A model generated the notes under the pieces. It had not been told where the DNA came from, searched no databases, and saw only the letters and a program-made list of their open reading frames with translations. Shown in pieces: positions 46,787 to 55,671 of a DNA stretch of 64,000 nt. Location: the NCBI RefSeq assembly GCF_014203855.1, contig NZ_JACHJV010000001.1:1364001-1428000 (forward strand). The letters run 5' to 3'. The translations under genes and the position numbers were made by a program. The stretch comes from Kitasatospora kifunensis (GTDB lineage Bacteria > Actinomycetota > Actinomycetes > Streptomycetales > Streptomycetaceae). Each line of letters opens with the position of its first letter. Positions within the stretch are counted from its first letter, which is position 1.

Positions 46787-49585
46787 CTAACCCGCCCGCC
46801 GCCGCTCCACCCCCGCCGCCGTCGCCGCGCCCGCCAGCGCCGTGAAGGCCACCGCGAGCATCCAGTCCCCCGCCCGCTGGTACGGCGTGCTGCCCGACAC
46901 CAGCGGCACCCGCGTCACGAACGCCCCGCGATACCCCGCACCGTGCCAGGCCAGTACCCGCCCGTGCGCGTCGAAGACCGCACTGTCGCCGGTCAACCCC
47001 ACCTGCACCGCGGGGCGGCCGGTCTCCGCCGCGCGCACCGCCGCCAGCGAGGCGTGCTGCGGCTGGGCCCAACTCCCCTGGAAAGTAGACGTACTGGTCT
47101 GGTACACCAGCAGCTGCGCGCCATCCGCGACCTCGGTCCTGGCCATGTCGGGGAAGGTCGACTCGTAGCAGATCAACGGTCCGAAACTGAGCGGGCCGGC
47201 CCGCATGACCACCGTCCGGTCGCCCCGCAGCACATTGGTCGGCGCCGCCCTGCTGATGCCGGTCAGCCAGCCCAGCGCCGCACGCAGCGGTATGTACTCG
47301 CCGAACGGGACCAGCCGGATCTTCTCGTACGTCCCCAGCACGCCGCCGGGCCCGATCAGCAGCGCCTGCTTGTAGAAGCCCGAACCGTTCGCCGCCGGTG
47401 CGTCGCCGTTGACCAGCAGGTCGCCCCCCACCGTGCGGGCGAGCGCCGCAAGGCCGGCATCCGTGGACGCTGCGCTGTTCACGTTGTCCGCCAGCGAACT
47501 CTCCCCCCACACCACCAACACCGGGTGCCGCAAGGCTAGTTGAGTGGTTTCAGCCACCTCGAAGGCCTGCTGCGAAGCGGGCGTCGCCACCCCGGGCTGC
47601 ACCACCGCCACCGGCACGCTCCCCACCACCGGCAGCCCTGGTCGCACCGCCGACCAGATCGGCCCGGCCGCCAGGCAGCCGGCTGCCGTCACCAACGCCA
47701 GCGCTCGCACTCGGAACTGACGCTGGATCAGAATGACAACCAGCGCCGTGTTCACGCACGCCACCAGGAAGCCGGTGAGCCAGACCCCGCCCAGCGAGGC
47801 GGTGGAGAGCATCATCGGCTGGTTCCACTGGGTGGCCCCCAGCAGTGCCCACGGCCCGCCCAGGCTCTGCCAGGACCGCACCCCCTCCGCGCAGAGCCAC
47901 GCACTCGGCACCACCACCAGCGCCGCGGCCGTGCGCCGACCGCTCAGCGGGGCGGCGAGCAGACGGTGCACGGCCCAGCCCCAGGGCAGCCAGAGCGCGC
48001 CGAGCAGTACCGCGAGCAGCGCGAGCGCGGGCCCGATCTCGGGCAGCAGCCAGTACTGGGTGGCCACTTCGAAGCCCGCCAGGCCCCACCAGGCGCGCAC
48101 CACGCCCTCCCGTCGGGTGGGCGCGGCGCGGACCAGCAGGGTCAGCGGCACCAGCGCGAACCAGGCCAGCCACCACCAGGCGGGCGCCGGGAAGGCGAGC
48201 GCGGGCAGCAGGCCGGCGGCGAAGGCGCCGAGTCGGCCCCGGTAGCGGCCCGGCGACTTCGCCCGCCGCTGCCGCCCACCGGTCAGCCGGTGCGCCAACC
48301 GCTCACGCGGCCGCCACCCACGCTCCACAGCGCCGAACACGGCCCAGCCGACGGTGAACCCGGCCGCCACCCACCAGAACAGCGCCCGCTGGTGCCCGCT
48401 GTGCCACCAGGGCACCATCACCAGTCCGGCCAGCACGAACGAGACGTTGTAGATCATGTCGTAGATCGCGAAGACCCGACCGCGCGCGCTGTCCGGCGTC
48501 GCCCCGCCGAGCAGCGCGTCGGTGCAGACCTTGAGCACCTGGAAGGCGAACGCCGCCACCCCCACGCACGGCACCAGTACCCAGAGCGAGGGCAGCAGCC
48601 CGCCGACGTAGGCCGCCGCGGCGGCAGGCAGGAAAGCGGCCGGCAGCAGCGCGCGGGCACCGTAGCGGGCGGCCAGCGCCGGTGCCGCCGCGCTCGCCGC
48701 GAAGGTGGCGACGCCGGTGACGGCCAGCGCGATCCCGTAGCCGGAGGCCTTCAGCCCGTACTGCGAGTCGGCGACCAGCACCAGCAGCACGAAGCCGGCC
48801 CCGAGCAGCAGCCGGTGCGTGGCCACCGCCAGCAGCGGCCGCCGGATCGCCGGCGTACCGCCGACCACCCGCAGCCCGTCCCCCAGGTCCACCGCCACCC
48901 GCCGCAACCGGGAGAGCACGCGGTCCGCCCCCGCCTCGGCGCCGCGCCCGCCCAGGTACGGCAGCCGCGCGAAGACCACCGCCGCTCCCGCGTACAGCAG
49001 GCCCGCCGCCACGAACCCGACCGCCGCCGACCAGCCCACGAACTGCGAGCCGCCCACCGCGCCGAGGAACGCCGCCGCTGACCCGGCCAGCGCGGAGAGC
49101 GCGTTCGCGGGCACCAGCCGCTCCCGGGGCACCGTGCGCGGCAGCGCGGCCCCCTTGGCGGTCAGCACCAGCCGGGAGGAGGAGAGCAGCAGCAGGGTCG
49201 CCACGTACGCGGCCGGGGTCCACCGCTGCGCCACGATCACCGCCCCGGCCAGCACCAGCACCGCGCGCAGCATCGAGACCACGACCAGCGTGCGCCGCCG
49301 GTCGAACCGGTCCAGCAGCACTCCGGCGAACGGCCCGACCAGGCTGAACGGCAGCAGCGTCACCGCCAGCACGAGTGCGATCCGGGCGGGCGTCGCGCCT
49401 TTGCCCACGTCGAACAGCACGAACTGGGCGAAGGCGATCTGCGCCAGCCCGTCGCCGCCCTGCCCCAGGCACTGGCCGCCGATCAGCCCGCGCAGCGGGC
49501 CGCTCAGGTCCTGCCGCACGGACCCGCGCCCCGCCCCGCGCGGCAAGATCCGCCGGACAGGCCCTAGCCCCATTCGCTCGCGCAT
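46787..49585 (-). CDS. lnt: Fusion: MFS-type transporter domain plus apolipoprotein N-acyltransferase
   Basis: 932 aa. Residues 1 to about 435 form a 12-helix MFS-like module (LLPFSLVGPFAGVLLDRFDRRRTL is the conserved loop). Residues about 445-932 are an Lnt-type protein: several membrane helices, then a nitrilase domain with catalytic E695 (VVWGESSL), K755 (YEKIRLVPFGEYIP) and C806 (LICYESTFP). Lnt transfers a third acyl chain to lipoproteins at the membrane. No frameshift or stop separates the parts. The MFS half may move lipid or be a structural partner; that is inference. Confidence 0.9.
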   Translation of the reverse strand: MRERMGLGPVRRILPRGAGRGSVRQDLSGPLRGLIGGQCLGQGGDGLAQIAFAQFVLFDVGKGATPARIALVLAVTLLPFSLVGPFAGVLLDRFDRRRTLVVVSMLRAVLVLAGAVIVAQRWTPAAYVATLLLLSSSRLVLTAKGAALPRTVPRERLVPANALSALAGSAAAFLGAVGGSQFVGWSAAVGFVAAGLLYAGAAVVFARLPYLGGRGAEAGADRVLSRLRRVAVDLGDGLRVVGGTPAIRRPLLAVATHRLLLGAGFVLLVLVADSQYGLKASGYGIALAVTGVATFAASAAAPALAARYGARALLPAAFLPAAAAAYVGGLLPSLWVLVPCVGVAAFAFQVLKVCTDALLGGATPDSARGRVFAIYDMIYNVSFVLAGLVMVPWWHSGHQRALFWWVAAGFTVGWAVFGAVERGWRPRERLAHRLTGGRQRRAKSPGRYRGRLGAFAAGLLPALAFPAPAWWWLAWFALVPLTLLVRAAPTRREGVVRAWWGLAGFEVATQYWLLPEIGPALALLAVLLGALWLPWGWAVHRLLAAPLSGRRTAAALVVVPSAWLCAEGVRSWQSLGGPWALLGATQWNQPMMLSTASLGGVWLTGFLVACVNTALVVILIQRQFRVRALALVTAAGCLAAGPIWSAVRPGLPVVGSVPVAVVQPGVATPASQQAFEVAETTQLALRHPVLVVWGESSLADNVNSAASTDAGLAALARTVGGDLLVNGDAPAANGSGFYKQALLIGPGGVLGTYEKIRLVPFGEYIPLRAALGWLTGISRAAPTNVLRGDRTVVMRAGPLSFGPLICYESTFPDMARTEVADGAQLLVYQTSTSTFQGSWAQPQHASLAAVRAAETGRPAVQVGLTGDSAVFDAHGRVLAWHGAGYRGAFVTRVPLVSGSTPYQRAGDWMLAVAFTALAGAATAAGVERRRAG

Positions 49586-49613
49586 CTGTTCGGCTCACCC
49601 GCTGCCGCGCTGG

Positions 49614-49892
49614 TCAGCGGCCCGAGTAGGAGGGCCAGTGGTCCGCCGCACCGATCTCGCCGTCGGCCCGGGCCCGTAGCTGCCGGGCCAGGGCGTGCAA
49701 CGCGCGGGCCGCGGCCAGTTCCTCACCGATCCGATAGACGGGCCGGTCATCTGCCTGGCGCAACGCCGCGCCTTGTCCGTGCAGGGCGGGTGCGCGCTCA
49801 CCGGCCAGCCAGGCCGAGCAGGCCGTCCTGGTGCCGTCCTCCTCGAAACTCAGCTCGATGTCCCATTGGTTGTCCAGCCGGTAGTTGCGCAT
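49614..49892 (-). CDS. DUF1876 (dsRBD-like fold) protein
   Basis: 92 aa; ATG 49892 with AGGAGG 6 nt upstream. WDIELSFEEDGTRTACSAWL, GQGAALRQADDRPVYRIGEELAAARAL is the DUF1876 signature of small actinobacterial proteins with a dsRNA-binding-like fold. Function unknown; directly upstream of the lnt fusion on the same strand. Confidence 0.88.
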   Translation of the reverse strand: MRNYRLDNQWDIELSFEEDGTRTACSAWLAGERAPALHGQGAALRQADDRPVYRIGEELAAARALHALARQLRARADGEIGAADHWPSYSGR

Positions 49893-50030
49893 CTGGCACC
49901 TCCTGGCCGAGCACCGCCTGACGGCGGCCCCGCTCACCACCAAGCGTGCTCCGGCCCGCACCCGACGGGCAACGGCTCAGCCCCGCGACAACAGCAACGG
50001 CAACGACGACGACCGCCACGGCTGCACGGG

Positions 50031-51338
50031 CTACGACGGCTGCTCCGCCGCCCCCGGCCGGCCCTCCTCCCTGACCTCCACCACCTGCGACGCCTGTGCC
50101 GCCTGGGATCCCTGCGACGCCTGCGACCCCTTGGGCGTCGCGTGCTTCAGCACGTCCAGGATCGCCAGCCCCTGCCCCACGATCCCGGCGGCCACCTGGC
50201 TGACGCCTTCGCTGCCGTTGAGGATGGTCAGGTTCGACCCGGCGATGCCCTGGGCCGCCGCCTCCACCAGCGCCGGCAGGTTCTCCACCACCCGGTTGGC
50301 CGCGATCAGCTCCTGCGCGCCGCCGCGCAGCGAGTCGGCCCGCAGCGCGTTGGCGGCCGCCTGCGCCTCGGCGGTGGTCCGCTCCGCGTACGCGGCACCG
50401 TCCGCCTGCACCCGCACCGCCTGCGCCTCGGCGGTGGCCAGCGTGGTGCGCCGGTAGGCCTCGCCCTCGGCCTCGAACTTCGCCCGGTCGCGCTGCGCCT
50501 CGGCCAGCGCGCGCAGCCGGTAGGCCTCCGCGTCGGCCGGGCGGCGCACCTCGGCCTCCAACCGCTGGGCGGCCAGGTCGGCCTGACGCTGCGCCAGCGC
50601 GGTCTGCTCCTCGATGACCTCCTGTGAGGCCTTCGCCTGGGCCAGCGGTCCGGCCTGCGCGGCACGGGCGTTGGCCTGCTCGGTCTCGGCCACGAAGCCG
50701 GCCCGCTTGATCGCGGTGTCCCGCTCGTACTGCGCCTTGAGGGCCATCGCCTCCTGCTCGCGCTGGGCGGCCTCCTGGTCGGCTCTGGCCTGGGCGATCC
50801 GGGCCTGACTGGCGACGGCGGCGGCGTGCGGGGCAGCCAGGTTGGTCACGTAGCCGGTGGCGTCCTCGATCTCCTGGATCTGCAGGGCGTCGACCACGAT
50901 GCCGAGCTTCTCCATCTCGTTGTGGCTACCGGCCTTGACCTCCTGGGCCACCCGGTCGCGCTCGCGGATGATCTGCTCCACCGTCAGACCGCCGATGATG
51001 GAGCGCAGATGGCCCGCGAAGATCCGCCCGACCAGCTCCTCCATCCGCGCCTGCTCGGCCAGGAACCGGCGGGCCGCGTTCGCGATCGAGACCGAGTCGT
51101 CGCCGACCTTGAAGACGGTGACCGCCCGGACGGTGAGCCGGATGCCCTGCTGGGTCACGCAGTCCTCGGCGATCTCCGCCTCGCGCAGCGCCAACGAGAG
51201 GATCTTGGCCTTCTGCTTGATCGGCATCACGAAACTGCCGTGCCCGGTGACGATCCGGAACTGGGTGTCCTGGGCCTGGCGCTTGGAACCGGAGATCAGC
51301 AGCGCCTCGTTGGGCGCCGGCACATGCCAGAACAACAT
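50031..51338 (-). CDS. SPFH/flotillin-family membrane-microdomain protein
   Basis: 435 aa. N-terminal SPFH domain (GSKRQAQDTQFRIVTGHGSFVMPIKQKAKILSLAL...RIFAGHLRSIIGGLTVEQIIRERD) followed by a long Ala/Glu/Gln/Arg coiled coil (about 170-340) with the flotillin AEA repeats, and a Gln/Ser tail. No strong N-terminal membrane helix: it may associate peripherally. Immediately downstream of an NfeD-like gene, the classical partner of flotillins, implying a membrane scaffold pair. Confidence 0.92.
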   Translation of the reverse strand: MLFWHVPAPNEALLISGSKRQAQDTQFRIVTGHGSFVMPIKQKAKILSLALREAEIAEDCVTQQGIRLTVRAVTVFKVGDDSVSIANAARRFLAEQARMEELVGRIFAGHLRSIIGGLTVEQIIRERDRVAQEVKAGSHNEMEKLGIVVDALQIQEIEDATGYVTNLAAPHAAAVASQARIAQARADQEAAQREQEAMALKAQYERDTAIKRAGFVAETEQANARAAQAGPLAQAKASQEVIEEQTALAQRQADLAAQRLEAEVRRPADAEAYRLRALAEAQRDRAKFEAEGEAYRRTTLATAEAQAVRVQADGAAYAERTTAEAQAAANALRADSLRGGAQELIAANRVVENLPALVEAAAQGIAGSNLTILNGSEGVSQVAAGIVGQGLAILDVLKHATPKGSQASQGSQAAQASQVVEVREEGRPGAAEQPS

Positions 51339-51359
51339 CGCGAACTCCTCACGAACGTC

Positions 51360-51584
51360 CTATGTACGGGGAAACAGCACGACCAAGACCGAACGGGCCG
51401 ATATCCGCTCCACCACCATGACCTGCGTGTTCCGCGCGATCGGCACGTCAGCCCAGGCCGCGAATGCCTCACTGCCCCCGCGCACCGGCAGCAGCACCTC
51501 GCCCGGTCCGTCCGCCGGGATCGAGACGGTGACCCAGCCGACCGCTCCGACCGGGCTCTGCTCGGCGTCGTCAGGCACCTCCAT
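51360..51584 (-). CDS. NfeD-like OB-fold partner of the SPFH protein
   Basis: 74 aa from ATG 51584 (GGTGAG upstream); GTG 51587 is also possible. VGAVGWVTVSIPADGPGEVLLP...FAAWADVPIARNTQVMVVERISARSVLVVL is a compact OB-fold like the NfeD C-terminal domain, without the transmembrane part. 21 nt before the SPFH gene, so an operon. Confidence 0.8.
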   Translation of the reverse strand: MEVPDDAEQSPVGAVGWVTVSIPADGPGEVLLPVRGGSEAFAAWADVPIARNTQVMVVERISARSVLVVLFPRT

Positions 51585-51839
51585 CACAGGCTCACCCGCT
51601 CTCCGGCGCCGATGTGTGGACCGCCGATATGTGGACCTCTGCTCTCCAATCTAACGAGCCCGCCGGAGGAAAGAGCCGCCCGCGACGTCGACGCGCGGCA
51701 GCACGGCCTTGACCCAGCCGATGGACGGGGCCCGAGCGCCGAGGGCGCGGCTGCCCGGGCCGCCGCGCAGCCCGTGCCAGGCTGACCGCCAGAACTCCCC
51801 CGACCACCGAACCCGAGAACGCCTGCTGGAGGCCCGCCG

Positions 51840-52310
51840 ATGCCCGCCGTGAAGCCCGTGCCGGACAACTACCCGCGCGTCTCGCCGTACCTCGCCATCG
51901 ACGGCGCGGCGGCCGCGATCGAGTTCTACACCTCGGTGTTCGGCGCCCGGCAGCGCGGCGGCGTGATGACCGGCCCCGACGGACGGATCGGCCACGCCGA
52001 ACTGGTGCTCGGCGACTCGGTGATCATGCTCGCCGACGAGTACCCGGAGATCGGCTCGCGCGCGCCGAAGACGATCGGCGGCACGCCGGTCCTGCTCCAG
52101 GTGTACGTCGAGGACGTGGACGCCGTCTTCGCCAAGGCGCTGGCGGCCGGCGCCATCGAACTGCGGCCGCTCGCCGACCAGTTCTACGGCGACCGCAGCG
52201 GCACCTTCGAGGACCCGTTCGGCCACCGCTGGAACGTGGCCAGCCACATCGAGGACGTCCCGCCGCAGGAGATGGCCAGCCGGGCCGCCACGGCGATGGG
52301 CGGCAGCTGA
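51840..52310 (+). CDS. VOC-superfamily protein, PhnB-like
   Basis: 156 aa, ATG with GGAGG upstream. VSPYLAIDGAAAAIEFYTSVFGARQRGG, HAELVLGDSVIMLADE, VYVEDVDAVFAKALAAGA and GDRSGTFEDPFGHRWNVASHIED match the PhnB-like group of glyoxalase-fold proteins. Substrate unknown; single gene. Confidence 0.9.
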   Translation: MPAVKPVPDNYPRVSPYLAIDGAAAAIEFYTSVFGARQRGGVMTGPDGRIGHAELVLGDSVIMLADEYPEIGSRAPKTIGGTPVLLQVYVEDVDAVFAKALAAGAIELRPLADQFYGDRSGTFEDPFGHRWNVASHIEDVPPQEMASRAATAMGGS

Positions 52311-52414
52311 CCGACTCACCCCACTACCGGGCCCGCACCGCGCGCCCCCCACGCGCGCCTTGCGCCATCCCCGCCCACCGCGCGCCCAGCTACCCCCGCC
52401 CGCCCCGGTCTGCG

Positions 52415-53434
52415 CTACCCCCGCCCACCGCGCCCTGCGACCGCCGTGCGGGCGATCTGCGACAGCTTCGCCACCTCGAACGCGCTGTACGCCCCACCCG
52501 CCAGCAGTGAGAACTTCAGGCCCGCGCGCCCGCCCGGGCGCTTGAAGCCCGCCGGCAGGTAGCGCTGGTAGTGCTCGGCCGCCCGGTGGAAGAACCGCGG
52601 CCGAGCCGCCCGGCTGACGCAGCCCGCCAGGTCGAAGACGAACAGGTAGTGCTGGATCATCCGACCGAACAGCTGCGGCCGCAACGCGTCGTACTCAGGG
52701 CGCCCGTCCAGCAGTTCGAAGCTCCGCTCGTACTGGTCGAACAGGTCGAAGGTGCTGCTGCCCGGTGACCCGGTGGGGTGCACCGTGTGGCGGCGCCGGA
52801 TCTGCACCAACTCCCGCTCCAGCAGCACGATCCGCTCGGCCGCGAGGAGCGCCTGGTAGGCGACCGGCACCTCTTCGTACTCGCCCTCGGGGAAGGCGAG
52901 CGCCTCGTCCTCCCAGAGCCGGCGGCTGATCAGCCGGTCCCAGACCTGGGCGGGCGCGCCGAGCAGCTCGGGGTGGTCGGTCACCCGGAAGCAGCCGGAC
53001 CCGGCCTCGGCCGCGACCGACGCCAGCAGCCCGGCGGCGGCCCCCGGCCAGACCTGCCCCGCGTGCAGCCGGGTGTGACCGAAGAGAAGCAGCTGCGGGT
53101 CCTGCGCCGCACTCACCTTTTCGGCCAGGGCCAGCAGCGCCCCGGGGTCGAGCACGTGGTCGCTGTCCAGGAAGAGCAGATACCGCCCAGTGGCCTGCGC
53201 CGCCCCCGCATTGCGACTGCGTCCCACGCCCACCGTGGCGTTGAGCCGCAGCACCGACACCCGCCCGTCCTGCGCCGCGTGCGGCACCCGGCTCGGGCAG
53301 TCGGGCGACGGGTCCGCCACCACGATGACCTCGAAGCCGCCGAAGGACTGCTCAAGGATCGAATCCAGGCAGTCGGCGAGCTGTCCTTGCAGGTCATAGG
53401 CGGGCAGGACGATGGAGATGAGGGGTGCGGGCAT
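52415..53434 (-). CDS. Family 2 glycosyltransferase
   Basis: 339 aa. ISIVLPAYDLQGQLADCLDSILEQSFGGFEVIVVAD at the N-terminus, GVGRSRNAGAAQATGRYLLFLDSDHVL with the DxD (DSD) metal motif, and an acceptor region with WDRLISRRLWEDEALAFPEGEYEEV, similar to GT2 enzymes of teichoic acid or capsule assembly. The C-terminus is helical. Acceptor unknown. Confidence 0.9.
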   Translation of the reverse strand: MPAPLISIVLPAYDLQGQLADCLDSILEQSFGGFEVIVVADPSPDCPSRVPHAAQDGRVSVLRLNATVGVGRSRNAGAAQATGRYLLFLDSDHVLDPGALLALAEKVSAAQDPQLLLFGHTRLHAGQVWPGAAAGLLASVAAEAGSGCFRVTDHPELLGAPAQVWDRLISRRLWEDEALAFPEGEYEEVPVAYQALLAAERIVLLERELVQIRRRHTVHPTGSPGSSTFDLFDQYERSFELLDGRPEYDALRPQLFGRMIQHYLFVFDLAGCVSRAARPRFFHRAAEHYQRYLPAGFKRPGGRAGLKFSLLAGGAYSAFEVAKLSQIARTAVAGRGGRG

Positions 53435-53631
53435 GGGCCAGAAGGTAGGCCGATGTCAGGTGCGCAGCAAGGCGCACGAGGTGACTAATCCGGCATTCCG
53501 TACGTTCCACCGGTCATGCACACCACACCCTCACCAGCCGCGCCAATCCCGTCCACCTCAGTCCCCACCCCTGCCCCAGCCGCCGCAATATTTCTCGGCC
53601 CGCCCGGCCCGCAGCCGTATTTGTTCGCCAT

Positions 53632-53724
53632 TTCCCGGTCACTCGGGAATTTCTTCTGTCCTTTTTCCTCAGGCCTCCACCGGCAGTAGGGTTTTCGGAT
53701 CCGTGAGAGTTTCCGGATCCGAAA
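53632..53724. promoter_or_regulatory. Two dyads in the AT-rich lysA promoter region
   Basis: TTCCCG-N6-CGGGAA (53632-53649) and a larger repeat TTTCGGATCCG-N10-CGGATCCGAAA (53693-53724). Each arm of the second contains the self-complementary CGGATCCG, 18 bp apart. The rest of the 330-nt gap (53435-53764) carries AT-rich patches unlike the flanks. Confidence 0.6.
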
Positions 53725-53764
53725 TTCACCAGCCCGCGCCACGAATGTTGCGAAGGACGCCCGA

Positions 53765-55018
53765 GTGACCATCTCCCCCGACCTCGACGGCGCCCGGCTG
53801 GCCCGCCTCGCCGAGGAGCACTCCACGCCGACCTGGGTCTACGACGCCCAGCACATCCGCGCCCAGATCGCCCGGCTGCGCAGCTTCGATGTGATCCGCT
53901 TCGCCCAGAAGGCCTGCTCCAACACGCATATCCTGCGGCTGATGCGAACCGAGGGCGTGCTCGTGGACGCCGTCTCCCAGGGCGAGTTGGAACGAGCGCT
54001 GACCGCCGGGTACGACGTCGCGGGCCCGAACGAGCCGGTGGTCTTCACCGCCGACCTGCTGGACCGCGCCACTCTGCGCCGCGTGGTCGAACTGGGCGTA
54101 CCGGTCAACGCCGGCTCGCCGCAGATGCTCGACCAGGTGGGCGCCGCCAGCCCTGGCCACCGGGTCTGGATCCGGATCAACCCGGGCTTCGGGCACGGCC
54201 ACAGCCGCAAGACCAACACCGGCGGCGAGCACAGCAAGCACGGTATCTGGCACGAACACCTGGCGCAGAGCCTGGAGTTGGTCGACCGCCACGGGCTGGA
54301 CCTGATCGGCCTGCACATGCACATCGGCTCCGGTGTGGACTACGACCACCTGGAGGCGGTCTGCGAGACGATGGTCAAGCAGGTCCGACGCTGCGGGCGG
54401 GACGTGCGGGCGATCTCGGCGGGCGGCGGCCTCTCGGTGCCGTACGAACCGGGGCAGCCGGAGGTCGACACCGAGCGGTACTTCCGGATCTGGGACGCCG
54501 CCCGGCAGGAGCTGGTGAGCGAACTCGGCCACCCCGTAAGGCTGGAGATCGAGCCCGGCCGCTTCCTGGTGGCCGGCTCCGGAGTGCTGCTCAGCGAGGT
54601 GCGGGCGCAGAAGCCGGTCGGCGCCAACCACTTCGTCCTGGTCGACGCCGGCTTCAACGACCTGATGCGGCCGGCGATGTACGGCAGCAGCCACCGCGTC
54701 TCGGTCCTGACGCCCGACGGCGCGCCGCGGGTGACGCCGCAGCGGCAGACGGTACTGGCCGGGCCGCTCTGCGAGTCCGGTGACGTGTTCACCCAACTCG
54801 AGGGCGGCGAGGTCGAGTCGGTGCCGATGCCGCGCGTCGAGATCGGTGATCTGGTGGTCTTCCACGACACCGGGGCGTACGGCGCGAGCATGTCCTCCAC
54901 CTACAACTCGCGCCCGCTGATCCCGGAGGTGCTGGTGGACGGGCCCGACACCCGGCTGATCCGGCGCCGCCAGAGCGTCGCCGAACTGCTCTCGCTGGAG
55001 ACCAACCTGCCCGCCTGA
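53765..55018 (+). CDS. lysA: Diaminopimelate decarboxylase-family enzyme
   Basis: 417 aa; GTG start with GAAGGA 7 nt upstream. Fold-III PLP enzyme: PLP Lys in VIRFAQKACSN, HMHIGSG, Gly-rich phosphate loop SAGGGLSVPY, EPGRFLVAGSG, and catalytic Cys in GPLCESGDVF. Decarboxylates meso-diaminopimelate to lysine. The NTHILRLM and YDHLEAVCETM variants are compatible with LysA but ornithine/other D-amino-acid-type decarboxylases of this fold cannot be excluded. A second lysA elsewhere is possible. Confidence 0.82.
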   Translation: MTISPDLDGARLARLAEEHSTPTWVYDAQHIRAQIARLRSFDVIRFAQKACSNTHILRLMRTEGVLVDAVSQGELERALTAGYDVAGPNEPVVFTADLLDRATLRRVVELGVPVNAGSPQMLDQVGAASPGHRVWIRINPGFGHGHSRKTNTGGEHSKHGIWHEHLAQSLELVDRHGLDLIGLHMHIGSGVDYDHLEAVCETMVKQVRRCGRDVRAISAGGGLSVPYEPGQPEVDTERYFRIWDAARQELVSELGHPVRLEIEPGRFLVAGSGVLLSEVRAQKPVGANHFVLVDAGFNDLMRPAMYGSSHRVSVLTPDGAPRVTPQRQTVLAGPLCESGDVFTQLEGGEVESVPMPRVEIGDLVVFHDTGAYGASMSSTYNSRPLIPEVLVDGPDTRLIRRRQSVAELLSLETNLPA

Positions 55019-55041
55019 CCCCAGAGGGCCTCACGCTGGCC

Positions 55042-55092
55042 AGGTCGACAGGCAGACTGCTAAGGTCCTCTTATCAGTCTGCCTGTCGACCT
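55042..55092. promoter_or_regulatory. Perfect 18-bp inverted repeat upstream of marR-type gene
   Basis: AGGTCGACAGGCAGACTG and its exact complement flank 15 nt that contain a further TAAG...CTTA dyad. Lies 24 nt after lysA and 5 nt before the MarR start. Could be the MarR operator, a lysA terminator, or both. Confidence 0.75.
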
Positions 55093-55097
55093 GAGCG

Positions 55098-55622
55098 GTG
55101 GTGCCCGCAGTGCCCGGCAACGAAGCAGTCCCCAGCGCCGAAGCGGACCTCGACACGGCGAACGCCGACGCCGGGGACATCAACGCGGCACACGCCCAAC
55201 GCCTGCTGCACGAGACGGCCGAGGAGCTGGCCCTCTCCGTCGGCCTGCTGGTGCGCCGCCTGCGCGCGGAGGCCACGGCGAGCGGCCTCACGCTCTCCCA
55301 GGAGGCCGTCCTCAAGCGCCTGGAACGCGACGGATCGCAGACGGCGGCCGACCTGGCCCGTTCCGAGCAGGTCCGGCCGCAGTCGATGCTCGCCACCGTC
55401 GGCGCACTGCTCGCCGAGGGCCTGATCGACCGCACCCCGCACCCCGAGGACGGCCGGCAGCTACTGATCGACCTCACCGAGCAGGCCCGTGTCCTGCTGC
55501 GAGAGCGCCGCGCGGCCGGCCGCAACAAGCTGGCCGAACTGCTCGCGGCCAAGCTGACCTGCGCCGAGCAGCAGACCCTGCACCAGGCCGCGGGCCTGCT
55601 GCGGCGCCTCGCCGAGGACTGA
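55098..55622 (+). CDS. MarR-family transcriptional regulator
   Basis: 174 aa from GTG 55098 (GTG 55101 equally possible). Winged helix: LTLSQEAVLKRLERDGSQTAADLARSEQVRPQSMLATVGALLAEGLIDRTPHPEDGRQLLIDLTEQA, with the DGRQ wing. The large inverted repeat just upstream is its likely operator. The next gene, an isochorismatase-like hydrolase 50 nt downstream, is its probable target. Confidence 0.92.
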   Translation: MVPAVPGNEAVPSAEADLDTANADAGDINAAHAQRLLHETAEELALSVGLLVRRLRAEATASGLTLSQEAVLKRLERDGSQTAADLARSEQVRPQSMLATVGALLAEGLIDRTPHPEDGRQLLIDLTEQARVLLRERRAAGRNKLAELLAAKLTCAEQQTLHQAAGLLRRLAED

Positions 55623-55671
55623 GCACCACCCCTCTCCCGTAACGCCCCCAGAGCGCAAGGAACTTGACCTC

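Noticed and set aside
52311..52414. C-rich repeats CTACCCCCGCCCACCGCGCC as a CRISPR-like array
   Set aside because: Only two imperfect copies with no uniform spacers.
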